Positions 16,962 through 29,570 of a stretch of DNA of 64,000 bases are shown one piece after another. Position numbers and translations under genes: made by a program. Under the pieces are notes generated by a model. The model was not told the DNA's origin. It worked only from the letters and a program-made list of their open reading frames with translations, and ran no database searches. Location of the stretch: assembly GCF_014647895.1 (NCBI RefSeq), contig NZ_BMQB01000006.1:124001-188000 (forward strand), written 5' to 3'. This DNA comes from Pilimelia anulata (GTDB lineage Bacteria > Actinomycetota > Actinomycetes > Mycobacteriales > Micromonosporaceae). Positions within the stretch are counted from its first letter, which is position 1; every line of letters begins with the position of its first letter.

Positions 16962-18509
16962 ATGGACGTCGCCCCGTCGCGCCGCCCCGGGCGGGCCCGC
17001 ACCTGGCTGGCCGCGCTCGCCGCGGTCGCCCTCCTCGCCGGCCTCGGCGCCCTCGCCGCGTACCGCACGCTGCGCCCCGCCGAGGTGGTCACGCTGGCGC
17101 AGGGCCCGTACCCGAGCGGCCCCGGCCGGCCCACCCAGCTCTACGGGCGGCTGGCCAACGCACCGCTGTTCATCGGCACCGACCTGCGGGTGTACGCCGA
17201 CAAGTTCCAGGTCAAGGCCGACGGGCCGGCGCACACCCGGTACCAGACCAGCCCGTACTGGGCGCTGCGCCGCTGGCCACAGCAGGTCCTCGGCGTCGTC
17301 GCCACCGACCGGCTGGCGGTGACCCGCTGGTCCGACGGCCTGCTGACGGCGACCGACCTGCGCACCGGCGCGCTGCGCTGGCGCACCCCCGGCCCGGCCG
17401 CGCCCGCCGGCGCGGGGTACACCGGCCGGCGCGACGGCGCCACCACCGTGTACACCCCGGCGGGGATGCACGCGACCGCGGACACGATCGTGGTCGCCGG
17501 CGCCACCGAGACGATGGCGCTGGACCACGCGGGCGCGGTCCGCTGGCGCCGGCCGGGCGACCGGTGCCTGCTGGACGCGTTCACCACGACCGGGGAGCTG
17601 CTGGCCGTGATCCGCGGCTGCGGCCCGGCGACGATCGAGTACGCGGACCCGCGGACGGGCGCCCGGGTCGGCACCTGGCGCGCGGAGCGGGAGGGGGCGG
17701 TCGTCACGCCGCTGGGCTGCGGCCCGGCCCGCGGCGGCTGCCTCGGCGTCCGGATCGTCACCCCGCCGGAACCGCCCGCCCTCACCCCGTCGCCCGCCCG
17801 CCCGGCGCGCCCGCCCGCCCGCCCATCCGGCGCCGCGGCACCGACCGCCCGCCCGGCGGGCGGCGCCCCGCCGGTCGTGCCGCCACCGCCGGTGCCGGGG
17901 GCGCCGACGACCGCCGCCTGGCTGCTCACCGCCCCCGCCCGCCCCGGCGCCGTACCCCGGCCGGTCCGCGCGCCGGGCCTGGACGCCGACGGCGCGATGC
18001 CGATCGGCCGCCCCGACGGCTCGGTGCTCGCCGCGACCGTCGCCGACGGCGCCGCCGTGGTCAGCGGCGCGGTCGACGGCCGGCCGCGCTGGCGCTGGCG
18101 CGGCCCGACCGCGCCGGTCCCGCCGGCCGCCGACCTGGCCGCGCTGCTCGGCCTGCCCGCCCCGGCGGTGCCGCCGGTCGGGCCGCGCGGGGTCGACCCG
18201 TCGGCGCCGGCGGTCCGGCACCTGCTGACCGCGTACGGCGACAGCCTCTACGTGAGCACGGCCGCCGGCCGCGCCGCGGAGCTGGACCTGCGCACGGGCG
18301 CGCTGCTGGCCGGCATCACGCTGGACAAGTCGCTGCACCCGGACGACTGGGTCCCCGGCTTCGCCGTCGGCGGGCCGCACCTGGTCGTGTTCGAGCAGCT
18401 CCGGGCCGGCGCGTCGGCCAGCCCGGACGACGACGAGTACTACCTGACCGGCGAGCCGGTGATCATCGCCGGCCCGTTCTACGACCGGCGGGACCACGAG
18501 CTGAAGTAG
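16962..18509 (+). CDS. Membrane-anchored PQQ-like beta-propeller protein
   Basis: A 515-residue protein with one N-terminal transmembrane helix (about 14-36) and an extracytoplasmic domain of repeated propeller blades (LTATDLRTGALRWRTPG, MALDHAGAVRWRRPG, AELDLRTGALLAGI), the PQQ/WD-like pattern. A Pro-rich stretch (about 267-315) interrupts the propeller. No catalytic quinone-binding residues are evident, so a structural or sensing role is more likely than dehydrogenase activity. A paralogue lies at 20246-21550 on the other side of the fumarase gene. Confidence 0.75.
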   Translation: MDVAPSRRPGRARTWLAALAAVALLAGLGALAAYRTLRPAEVVTLAQGPYPSGPGRPTQLYGRLANAPLFIGTDLRVYADKFQVKADGPAHTRYQTSPYWALRRWPQQVLGVVATDRLAVTRWSDGLLTATDLRTGALRWRTPGPAAPAGAGYTGRRDGATTVYTPAGMHATADTIVVAGATETMALDHAGAVRWRRPGDRCLLDAFTTTGELLAVIRGCGPATIEYADPRTGARVGTWRAEREGAVVTPLGCGPARGGCLGVRIVTPPEPPALTPSPARPARPPARPSGAAAPTARPAGGAPPVVPPPPVPGAPTTAAWLLTAPARPGAVPRPVRAPGLDADGAMPIGRPDGSVLAATVADGAAVVSGAVDGRPRWRWRGPTAPVPPAADLAALLGLPAPAVPPVGPRGVDPSAPAVRHLLTAYGDSLYVSTAAGRAAELDLRTGALLAGITLDKSLHPDDWVPGFAVGGPHLVVFEQLRAGASASPDDDEYYLTGEPVIIAGPFYDRRDHELK

Positions 18510-20174
18510 CTACCGGCGGCCGATCGTCAGCGTCGGCGTGCTGGTCGCGGCGAAGAAGTCGTTGCCCTTGTCGTCCACGACGATGAAGGCGGGGAAGTCC
18601 TCGACCTCGATCCGCCAGACCGCCTCCATGCCCAGCTCGGGGTACTCCAGCACCTCGACCCGCTTGATGCAGTCCCGGGCCAGCCGGGCGGCCGGGCCGC
18701 CGATCGAGCCGAGGTAGAAGCCGCCGTGCTCGCGGCAGGCGCGGGTGACCTGCGCCGACCGGTTGCCCTTGGCCAGCATGACCAGCGAGCCGCCGGCGGC
18801 CTGGAACTTCTCGACGTACGAGTCCATCCGGCCGGCCGTGGTCGGGCCGAACGAGCCGGACGCGTACCCCTCCGGGGTCTTCGCCGGGCCGGCGTAGTAG
18901 ACGGCGTGGTCGCGCAGGTACGCCGGCATCGGCGCGCCCGCGTCGAGCTGCTCGGCGATCTTCGCGTGGGCGATGTCGCGGGCCACGACGAGCGGGCCGG
19001 TGAGCGAGAGCCGGGTCTTGACCGGGTACCGGGACAGCTCCGCCCGGATCTCCGCCATCGGCCGGTTCAGGTCCACCCGGACGACCTCGCCGCCGTCGAG
19101 CGCGGCGTCGGTGACGTCCGGCAGGTACCGGGCCGGGTCGGTCGCCAGCTTCTCCAGCCAGACCCCCGACGGGGTGATCTTGGCGACGGCCTGCCGGTCG
19201 GCCGAGCAGGACACGGCGATCGCCACCGGGCAGGACGCGCCGTGCCGGGGCAGCCGGACCACCCGCACGTCGTGGCAGAAGTACCGCCCGCCGAACTGCG
19301 CCCCGATGCCGAACTCCCGGGTCAGCTCCAGCACCTGCTCCTCCAGTTCGAGGTCGCGGAAGCCGTGCGCGGTCATGTCGCCCGCGGTGGGCAGCGCGTC
19401 GAGGTACTTGGCCGAGGCGTACTTGGCGGTCTTCAGCGCGAACTCCGCGCTGGTCCCGCCGACGACGATCGCCAGGTGGTACGGCGGGCACGCGGCCGTG
19501 CCGATCAGCCGCAGCTTCTCCTCCAGGAACTGCATCATCCGGGTGGGGTTCAGCAGGGCCTTGGTCTCCTGGTACAGGTACGACTTGTTCGCCGACCCGC
19601 CGCCCTTGGCCATGAACAGGAACTTGTACGCGTCGGCCACCCCGCCCGGGTCCTCGGCGTACAGCTCGACCTGGGCCGGCAGGTTGCTGCCGGTGTTCCG
19701 CTCGTCCCACATGGTCAGCGGGGCGAGCTGCGAGTAGCGCAGGTTCAGCTTCGTGTAGGCGGCGTGCACGCCGCGGGCGATGGCCTCCTCGTCCCGCCCG
19801 TCGGTGAGCACGTGCCGGCCGCGCTTGCCCATGACGATCGCGGTACCGGTGTCCTGGCACATCGGCAGCACCCCGCCGGCGGCGATGTTCGCGTTGCGCA
19901 GCAGGTCCAGCGCGACGAACCTGTCGTTGGCGCTGGCCGCCGGGTCGTCCAGGATGGCCCGGAGCTGGGCCAGGTGCGCCGGGCGCAGGAAGTGCGCGAT
20001 GTCGTGCATGGCCTCGGCGGTGAGCTGGGTGAGCGCCGCCGGCTCGACCGTCAGGAACCGGCGCCCGCCCGGCCCCTCGACCACGTCGACGCCCTCGTCG
20101 GTGATCAGCCGGTACTCGGTGGTGTCGGCACCCAGCGGCAGCAGCGGGGCGTGGGCGAATGCGGCGGCGCTCAT
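18510..20174 (-). CDS. Fumarate hydratase, class I (iron-sulfur)
   Basis: This 554-residue enzyme interconverts fumarate and malate using a [4Fe-4S] cluster. It has the two-part class I plan: the alpha-type region with [27 protein letters not shown] and [17 protein letters not shown], then the beta-type region with [27 protein letters not shown] and [14 protein letters not shown]. The ATG at 20174 was chosen because longer versions are low-complexity antisense sequence. Its stop abuts that of the convergent propeller gene with no gap (TAGCTA). Fumarate is also the product of FahA 2 kb away. Confidence 0.95.
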   Translation of the reverse strand: MSAAAFAHAPLLPLGADTTEYRLITDEGVDVVEGPGGRRFLTVEPAALTQLTAEAMHDIAHFLRPAHLAQLRAILDDPAASANDRFVALDLLRNANIAAGGVLPMCQDTGTAIVMGKRGRHVLTDGRDEEAIARGVHAAYTKLNLRYSQLAPLTMWDERNTGSNLPAQVELYAEDPGGVADAYKFLFMAKGGGSANKSYLYQETKALLNPTRMMQFLEEKLRLIGTAACPPYHLAIVVGGTSAEFALKTAKYASAKYLDALPTAGDMTAHGFRDLELEEQVLELTREFGIGAQFGGRYFCHDVRVVRLPRHGASCPVAIAVSCSADRQAVAKITPSGVWLEKLATDPARYLPDVTDAALDGGEVVRVDLNRPMAEIRAELSRYPVKTRLSLTGPLVVARDIAHAKIAEQLDAGAPMPAYLRDHAVYYAGPAKTPEGYASGSFGPTTAGRMDSYVEKFQAAGGSLVMLAKGNRSAQVTRACREHGGFYLGSIGGPAARLARDCIKRVEVLEYPELGMEAVWRIEVEDFPAFIVVDDKGNDFFAATSTPTLTIGRR

Positions 20175-20245
20175 AACGTGCCAGCTTAAGCCCGGCCGGT
20201 CGCGGCGCCGCAGCGGCGGGCGGGCGCGGCCGCGCCGGGCCGGGG

Positions 20246-21550
20246 TCAGCGCGGGGCGAACCGGGCGTACCCGATGTCGGCGCCGCTCAGCAGGACCAGC
20301 CCGGCCGGGCCCACCGCCACCACCTTCGCCGTCGAGCCGGTGCTGAGCAGTTCGGCGCCGGTCTCCGGGCGCAGCGCGGTGATCCGCTCGCCGGCCCGGT
20401 CCACCACCAGCGCCGCGGCCGGGGTCAGCGCGACCTGCGCCCGGTCCGGCAGCCGCCGCTGCCAGGCCCGCGCGCCCGCGCCGAAGGCCACCCCGCGCAG
20501 CCCGCCGCCGCCGACCACCAGCGCCCGCCGGCTGTCCACCCCGGCCACCCGCTCGCCCCGGTCGGCCGCGCGCCAGAGCGTGCGCCCGTCGTACGCGTCG
20601 ACCAGCAGCTCGCGCCCGCCCGGGTCCACCCCGACCAGCACGCTCTCGCCGCCGCTCGGGTCGTCGCGCTGGACGCAGCCGCGGCGGACCGTGCGCAGGT
20701 TCAGCTCCGGGCGGGCCCACGCCTCGGCCTGGGTACCGGGGTCGGTGGCCGCCACGTCGAACCAGCAGCCGCCGTCGCGCGCCTCCGCCCGGATCCGCAG
20801 CACCCGGCCGCCGGCGACGACGACCCGCTGGTCGGCCGCGGGCGGGGCCTCCTGGCGCAGCGCGCCGGCGGCGGTGTCCACGACGTACACCGTGTCGCCC
20901 ACCGGGAAGCCCAGCACCGGCGGCAGCGGCGCCGGGCCGGCGGCAGCGGCCGGCACCGCCGGGGCGGCCAGCGGCCGGGCGCCGGGCAGCGGCGGGTTGT
21001 CGGCGAACAGCACGAAGTCCGGGCTCGGCAGCGGCACCCGCCAGCGCGGTCGGCTGCCCCGCGGCGCCCACGCGGTCAGCGCGCAGTCGCCCGCGGCGGC
21101 GCAGCCGAGGTCCAGCACCGCGTCCCGGTACGTCCACACCGCCGCCGCCCGCTTCTCCTCGCGCAGCGCCCGGCCGGTGCCGGGGTCGAGCACCCGGTAC
21201 CCCTCGGTCAGCAGCTCGCCGGTGACCACCACGGCGGACCGGCCGTCCCCGGCGACGGCGGACCAGTCGGCGTCGGTCCTCCACCGCCGCCGCCCGTCGG
21301 CGAGCGCCCGGGCCTCGGTGAAGTCGCGGTGCTCGGCGACCAGCACGTCCCCGGCGAGCGTCACGGTGTGCGGGGTGCCGCCCAGCCGCTGCTGCCAGGC
21401 CAGCCCGGCGTCGGCGAGCGGGCGGCTCGCGTGGACGAGCCGCCAGAGCGGGGCGAGCGGGTTCCACACGCCGGTGGCGGCGAGCACGATCAGCACGACC
21501 GCGCTGAGCGCCAGCCAGCGCGCGATCCCGGCGTTGTCGCGGCGGGGCAC
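20246..21550 (-). CDS. Membrane-anchored PQQ-like beta-propeller protein
   Basis: A 434-residue paralogue of the protein at 16962-18509. One transmembrane helix (about 11-31) precedes a propeller with blades such as [44 protein letters not shown] and [14 protein letters not shown]. Cysteines occur in pairs (CAAAGDC). It lies upstream of the fumarase gene on the same strand with a 71 bp gap; cotranscription is possible. Function unknown. Confidence 0.75.
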   Translation of the reverse strand: MPRRDNAGIARWLALSAVVLIVLAATGVWNPLAPLWRLVHASRPLADAGLAWQQRLGGTPHTVTLAGDVLVAEHRDFTEARALADGRRRWRTDADWSAVAGDGRSAVVVTGELLTEGYRVLDPGTGRALREEKRAAAVWTYRDAVLDLGCAAAGDCALTAWAPRGSRPRWRVPLPSPDFVLFADNPPLPGARPLAAPAVPAAAAGPAPLPPVLGFPVGDTVYVVDTAAGALRQEAPPAADQRVVVAGGRVLRIRAEARDGGCWFDVAATDPGTQAEAWARPELNLRTVRRGCVQRDDPSGGESVLVGVDPGGRELLVDAYDGRTLWRAADRGERVAGVDSRRALVVGGGGLRGVAFGAGARAWQRRLPDRAQVALTPAAALVVDRAGERITALRPETGAELLSTGSTAKVVAVGPAGLVLLSGADIGYARFAPR

Positions 21551-21721
21551 GCGTGCACGGTAGTGGCGCCGCGCCCGCGCCGCGGGTCAGCCCGGTTGTT
21601 CCGTGTCGTACCGATTGAGGGGTTTATGGGGCAGCCGGCAAAGCGGGGCCGCGGGGGCGCCCCAGCAGGGACAATGTAGGGGGCCCGGCTCGCGGGCCGG
21701 CTCACCGATGGGTACCAGCCA

Positions 21722-25598
<3,877 letters not shown>

Positions 25599-25608
25599 GA
25601 CTGTCGGG

Positions 25609-26238
25609 GTGACGAACCCTGACGAACACGGCGAAACGGGCTCGGCCGGTCCTCCGGCCGAGCCCAGCGCCGCCCCGGACCCGCCGCCCGCCGCCCCGGC
25701 CCCGGCCCCGGTTGAGCCGACCACGGTCGACGCGGCTCCGGTCGCCTCGGCTCCGGTTGACCCGGCGCCGGCCGGCGCGGCGGTGGTGGAGGAGCGGCGG
25801 CTGGCCTCCTTCGGCAGCCGGCTGGCCGCCTTCATCCTCGACGCCACGATCGGCGTCCTGCTGCTCGGCCTCGGCCCGCTCGCCGGCGCGGTCGGCTCGT
25901 CGAACACCGGCGAGGGCCCGACCATCTCGCCCGGCGGGCTGGCGGTCTCGCTCGGCACGGCCGGACTGCTCCAGTACCTGTACTTCGTCGAGCTGGTCGT
26001 CCGGCAGGGCCGCACGCTCGGCAAGCGGACCTGCGGCGTGGCGATCGTGCCGGTGGAGCCCGGCGCGCGGCTGCGCCGCTCGACGCTGCTGATCCGCTGG
26101 GCGACGCAGTGGCTGCCGGCGCTGTGCGTGCCGGCCTGGGTGCTGCTCGACGGGCTGTGGCAGCTCGGGGATCATACGTACCGGCAGTGCCTGCACGACA
26201 GGGCGGCGAGGACGATCGTGGTGAGGGTGAGCGCATGA
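25609..26238 (+). CDS. RDD family membrane protein 1
   Basis: A 209-residue protein with a Pro/Ala-rich N-terminus (about 1-58) and an RDD domain: LASFGSRLAAFILDATIGVLL contains the R and D of the first helix, and the end has GRTLGKRTCGV, LLDGLWQL and the family closer QCLHDRAARTIVV. RDD proteins are small multi-helix membrane proteins, some linked to transport. The GTG start is 10 bp after hppD, and its stop overlaps the next start (ATGA). Confidence 0.85.
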   Translation: MTNPDEHGETGSAGPPAEPSAAPDPPPAAPAPAPVEPTTVDAAPVASAPVDPAPAGAAVVEERRLASFGSRLAAFILDATIGVLLLGLGPLAGAVGSSNTGEGPTISPGGLAVSLGTAGLLQYLYFVELVVRQGRTLGKRTCGVAIVPVEPGARLRRSTLLIRWATQWLPALCVPAWVLLDGLWQLGDHTYRQCLHDRAARTIVVRVSA

Positions 26239-27035
26239 CGGAACCGACGGACCCACCCGGCCGGGCGACCCCGCCCGTCGCCGCCCCGACCCCGCCCGCC
26301 CCGCCGCCGACCGCTCCCGACCCCGCCGCGCGCCCGGCGGCCGAGGCGCCGGCCGCCGCCGACGTGCCGCCCGGCGGTCCCGCCGGGTACCCGGCGCCGC
26401 AGCACGCCGGCCACGGCGCGCCACCCGCCGCCGCACCGCATCCCGGCGCGGCGCCGTACCCCGGCGCCCCGGCCCACCTCGCCGCGCCGTACCCCGGTGC
26501 GCCGTACCCCGGTGGCCCGGTGGCGGCGCCGCCCGCGCTGACTCCCGGTGGGCAGCCGCTCGCCGGCTTCGGCATCCGGCTGGGCGCGTACCTGCTGGAC
26601 GGCCTGATCCTCGGCCTCGCCTCGCTGGTCGTCGCGCTGCCGCTGATGCTGCTGGCGTTCGGCGCCGTGGCGGTCCTCAGCGACGCCGACGCCGAGCCGG
26701 AGCCGGCGGTCGTCGTCCCGCTCGTCCTGCTCGGGTACGCCGTGCTGTTCGCGCTGATGTTCGGCCTGTCCTGGGTGTACCACGTGGAGCTGGTCCGCCG
26801 GACCGGGCAGACGCTCGGCAAGCGGCTCTGCGGGATCCGGATCGTCCCGCTCGACCCGCGCGTGCCGCTGACCCGCGGCATGCTCGGCCTGCGCTGGTTG
26901 ATCGCGACGCTGCCCGGGGTCGTCGTGCCGTTCTGGAACCTGCTGGACGGCCTGTGGCAGCTCTGGGACAAGCCGTACCAGCAGTGCCTGCACGACAAGG
27001 TCGCCCGCACCGCCGTGGTCGTGGACCCGCGATGA
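26235..27035 (+). CDS. RDD family membrane protein 2
   Basis: A 266-residue RDD protein. The first about 115 residues are Pro/Ala/Gly/Tyr/His-rich with PYPGAP-type repeats, likely cytoplasmic and disordered. The RDD domain follows: FGIRLGAYLLDGLILGL, a two-helix middle, GQTLGKRLCGIRIV and QCLHDKVARTAVV. Both ends are translationally coupled to neighbouring RDD genes by 4 bp overlaps. Confidence 0.85.
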   Translation: MTEPTDPPGRATPPVAAPTPPAPPPTAPDPAARPAAEAPAAADVPPGGPAGYPAPQHAGHGAPPAAAPHPGAAPYPGAPAHLAAPYPGAPYPGGPVAAPPALTPGGQPLAGFGIRLGAYLLDGLILGLASLVVALPLMLLAFGAVAVLSDADAEPEPAVVVPLVLLGYAVLFALMFGLSWVYHVELVRRTGQTLGKRLCGIRIVPLDPRVPLTRGMLGLRWLIATLPGVVVPFWNLLDGLWQLWDKPYQQCLHDKVARTAVVVDPR

Positions 27036-28141
27036 GCCTGCCCCCCGGCTGGTACCCCGACCCCGCCGACCGCAGCACCCAGCGGTACTGGGACGGCGAG
27101 GGCTGGCTCGGCGCGCCGCTGCCCGTCGCCGCCACCCCGCCCCCCGGCCCGCCCCCGGCGGACCCGCCCGCGACCCCGGACGGCCCGGCCGCCGGCGGCG
27201 GCTGGCTCACCGGCCCGCCGCCCGCGCCCGCCACCCAGCCGAGCCCCGGCCCGCCGCCGGGATCCGGCGCCCCGCCGGCCGCGGGCCCCGGCGCCCCGAC
27301 CGGCGCGGTGGGCGGGCCCGGCGGAGCCCACCAGAACCCCTCGGCCGCATGGCCGGACCACCAGGGCGCGCCCCGGCCCGGCCCCGCCAACCCCGGCCAC
27401 CCCGCACCCGCCGACCCCGGCCACCCCGCATCCGGCGGCCCCGACCACCCGGTGCCCGGCGGCGTCCCGACCGGCCTGCCCGGACCCGGCCAGCCCGGCC
27501 ACGGCCAGCCCGGCCCGTACCCCGGCGTCCCGGCGTACCGCGGCCCGCTGCCGCCCGCGATCGTGCACGGCCTCCCCGTCGCGCCGCTCGGCGCCCGGTT
27601 CGTCGCCCGGGTGATCGACGTCGGCGCCGTCGGCATGCTCGCGCTCGTCGTCAACTCCTGGTTCCTGTACCGGGCCGGCGAGCTGCTCATCCCCATCTGG
27701 CGCGAGGTGATCGCCGCCTCCCAGCGCGGCGACGTCTACCGTGCGCCGCCGCCGCCCGAGCTGGACACGTACCTGATGCTGATCCTCGGCATCACCACCG
27801 CGCTGTGGGCGGCGTACGAGATCCCGGCGCTCGCCTTCGGCAACCGCACGCTCGGCAAGCGGCTGGCCGGCATCCAGGTGGTCCGGCTCGACCGGGCCGG
27901 CCCGATCGGCGTCGGCCGCGCGCTCCTGCGCTGGAACCCGCTCGGCCTCGCCACCCTCCTCTGGTGCTGCGGCTGCCTCGGCCCGGTGCTGCAGTTCATC
28001 GACTGCGTCGCCGTGCTGTACAACCGCCCGCTGCGCCAGGCCCTGCACGACCGGGCCGCCATGACCGTGGTCGTGGCGACCCCGCGCACGCCCGCCGCCG
28101 GTGACCCTGCCGGCGCCCGTCCGACCGGAGACACCCCATGA
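27032..28141 (+). CDS. DUF2510-RDD fusion membrane protein
   Basis: A 369-residue protein beginning with a DUF2510 motif (LPPGWYPDPADRSTQRYWDG is the visible core, residues 3-22), a long Pro/Gly/His linker to about residue 185, and an RDD domain (LGARFVARVIDVGAVGML, NRTLGKRLAGIQVV, QALHDRAAMTVVV). Its stop overlaps the start of pat (ATGA), placing it inside a tyrosine-catabolic operon. The role is not established; transport or membrane tethering of substrates is a guess from position. Confidence 0.85.
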   Translation: MSLPPGWYPDPADRSTQRYWDGEGWLGAPLPVAATPPPGPPPADPPATPDGPAAGGGWLTGPPPAPATQPSPGPPPGSGAPPAAGPGAPTGAVGGPGGAHQNPSAAWPDHQGAPRPGPANPGHPAPADPGHPASGGPDHPVPGGVPTGLPGPGQPGHGQPGPYPGVPAYRGPLPPAIVHGLPVAPLGARFVARVIDVGAVGMLALVVNSWFLYRAGELLIPIWREVIAASQRGDVYRAPPPPELDTYLMLILGITTALWAAYEIPALAFGNRTLGKRLAGIQVVRLDRAGPIGVGRALLRWNPLGLATLLWCCGCLGPVLQFIDCVAVLYNRPLRQALHDRAAMTVVVATPRTPAAGDPAGARPTGDTP

Positions 28142-29211
28142 CGAAGTTGACCCGACCCGACCTCGACGCCCTGCCGAACTACGTCCCCGGCCGCAGCCCG
28201 GCCGACCTGGCCCGCGAGCTGGGGCTGCCCGAGGCGATCAAGCTGGCCTCGAACGAGGTCCCGTACGGCCCGCTGCCCGGCGTGGTCGACGCGGTCGCCG
28301 GGGCGGCGGCCACCGCGCACCGGTACCCGGACATGGGCGTGCTCGCGCTGCGCGACGCGCTGGCCCAGCGGTACGGCGTCGACCCCGGCCGCGTCGCGAC
28401 CGGCTGCGGCTCGGTGGCGCTGGCCGAGACGCTGGTTCGGGCCACCTGCCTGCCCGGCGACGAGGTGGTCTTCGCGTGGCGGTCGTTCGAGGCGTACCCG
28501 ATCATCGCCGCCACCTCCGGCGCGACCGCGGTCCGGGTGCCGAACACCGCCGCGCACGCCCACGACCTCGACGCGATGGCCGCGGCGATCACCCCGCAGA
28601 CCCGGCTGGTGCTGGTCTGCAACCCGAACAACCCGACCGGTACGGCCGTCCGCCGCGAGGAGCTGGACCGCTTCCTCGCCGCGGTCCCGGACGACGTCCT
28701 GGTGGTGCTGGACGAGGCGTACCGGGAGTTCGTCACCGACGCCGACGTCCCCGACGGCCTCACCTACGCCGACCGCCCGAACATCGTGGTGCTGCGCACG
28801 CTCAGCAAGGCGTGGGGCCTGGCCGGGCTGCGGATGGGCTTCCTGATAGCCCAGCCGGAGGTGGCCGCCGCCGTCCGCAAGGTGGTGACGCCGTTCTCGG
28901 CCAGCTCGACCGCGCAGGCCGCCGCGCTGGCCGCGCTGGCGCAGGCCGACGAGATGCGCCGCCGCTGCGACCTGGTCATCGCCGAGCGGGAGCGGCTGCT
29001 GGAGCGCAGCCGCAAGCTGCTGCCGGACGTACCGGAGACCCAGGCCAACTTCGTCTGGCTGCCGCTGCGCGACCGGGCGGTCGAGTTCGCGAAGTCGTGC
29101 GAGGCCAAGGGCGTGATCGTCCGGCCGTTCGCCGGCGACGGCGTCCGGGTCACGGTGGGCACGCCGGCGGAGAACGACGCGTTCCTGGCCGTCGCGGAGT
29201 CGGTGCTCTGA
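28138..29211 (+). CDS. pat: Aromatic amino acid aminotransferase (HisC-like, Pat type)
   Basis: A 357-residue fold-type I PLP transaminase. NNPTG is at 164-168, LDEAYREFV follows, and the PLP lysine is K224 in RTLSKAWGLAGLR. The start (LPNYVPGRS, IKLASNE) and end (NFVWLPL, VRPFAGDGVRVTVGTPAENDAFL, given in part) match the actinobacterial Pat group rather than biosynthetic HisC. It would convert tyrosine or phenylalanine to the arylpyruvate, the substrate of HppD encoded in the same operon. HisP aminotransferase activity remains possible. Confidence 0.88.
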   Translation: MTKLTRPDLDALPNYVPGRSPADLARELGLPEAIKLASNEVPYGPLPGVVDAVAGAAATAHRYPDMGVLALRDALAQRYGVDPGRVATGCGSVALAETLVRATCLPGDEVVFAWRSFEAYPIIAATSGATAVRVPNTAAHAHDLDAMAAAITPQTRLVLVCNPNNPTGTAVRREELDRFLAAVPDDVLVVLDEAYREFVTDADVPDGLTYADRPNIVVLRTLSKAWGLAGLRMGFLIAQPEVAAAVRKVVTPFSASSTAQAAALAALAQADEMRRRCDLVIAERERLLERSRKLLPDVPETQANFVWLPLRDRAVEFAKSCEAKGVIVRPFAGDGVRVTVGTPAENDAFLAVAESVL

Positions 29212-29219
29212 GCCCGCGC

Positions 29220-29251
29220 ACCGGCCGCGGGCGGCGCCGCCCGCGGCCGGT
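29220..29251. terminator. Terminator after the hppD-pat operon
   Basis: A 32 bp perfect palindrome (two 16 bp arms, no spacer) starts 8 bp after the pat stop. It separates the tyrosine operon from the methionine promoter 35 bp further on. Confidence 0.75.
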
Positions 29252-29285
29252 TCCGGCGCCAGCGACGTGGGTCGATTCACACTCG

Positions 29286-29315
29286 TTGACACAGCGTCAC
29301 TCGGCGCCATAGTCT
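29286..29315 (+). promoter_or_regulatory. Promoter of the SAM-riboswitch methionine operon
   Basis: A consensus -35 TTGACA at 29286-29291 and a -10 TAGTCT at 29310-29315, spaced 18 bp, lie just before the riboswitch. The expected start point (about 29321-29323) coincides with the first base of the P1 helix. Confidence 0.75.
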
Positions 29316-29320
29316 GATCG

Positions 29321-29448
29321 GCGATATCCATCAAGACCGGCTTAGGGACAGGCCCGATGACGCCGGGGCAGCCGCCGTCGAGGTAACTCGACGGAATGGT
29401 GCCAAATCCTGCGGGGACCTTCGTCGGGTCCGCCGGTAGATGGATCGC
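29321..29448 (+). ncRNA. SAM-I (S-box) riboswitch
   Basis: The S-box layout is readable. P1 pairs 29321-29332 (with a 2 nt bulge) to 29439-29448. TCAAGA follows, then P2 (CCGGC 29337-29341 with GCCGG 29362-29366), GGGACAGGCCC and the kink-turn-like GATGA. P3 is 8 bp with a GTAA tetraloop (29375-29394). The conserved GGTGCCAAATCCTGC leads into P4. It binds S-adenosylmethionine and should lower metX-metB-hom expression. The SAM-IV signature start is absent. Confidence 0.9.
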
Positions 29449-29492
29449 TGGAGACGACGGCCGTCAGGCTGCCCGCCGCCAGTCGATGCGTA

Positions 29493-29570
29493 CCTGGTAT
29501 CACCGCAGCGTTTGGTTTCCGCCCCGCCGGGTGTGGCCCCTGAGCCCCCGGCCAGGCGGAGTGATCCAGG
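29493..29570 (+). promoter_or_regulatory. Candidate RBS-sequestering hairpin of metX
   Basis: CCTGG (29493-29497), ATCAC (29499-29503) and CGC (29504-29506) can pair with GCG (29556-29558), GTGAT (29561-29565) and CCAGG (29566-29570). The 3' strand includes the ribosome site and ends at the metX ATG. A smaller GC hairpin (GCCGGG/CCCGGC) nests inside. This may be the expression platform. Confidence 0.5.

Noticed and set aside
29321..29448. SAM-IV class for the methionine riboswitch
   Set aside because: The SAM-IV start and its GGGGTGCCCC-like element are absent, while the S-box core (TCAAGA, kink-turn GATGA, GGTGCCAAATCC) is present.
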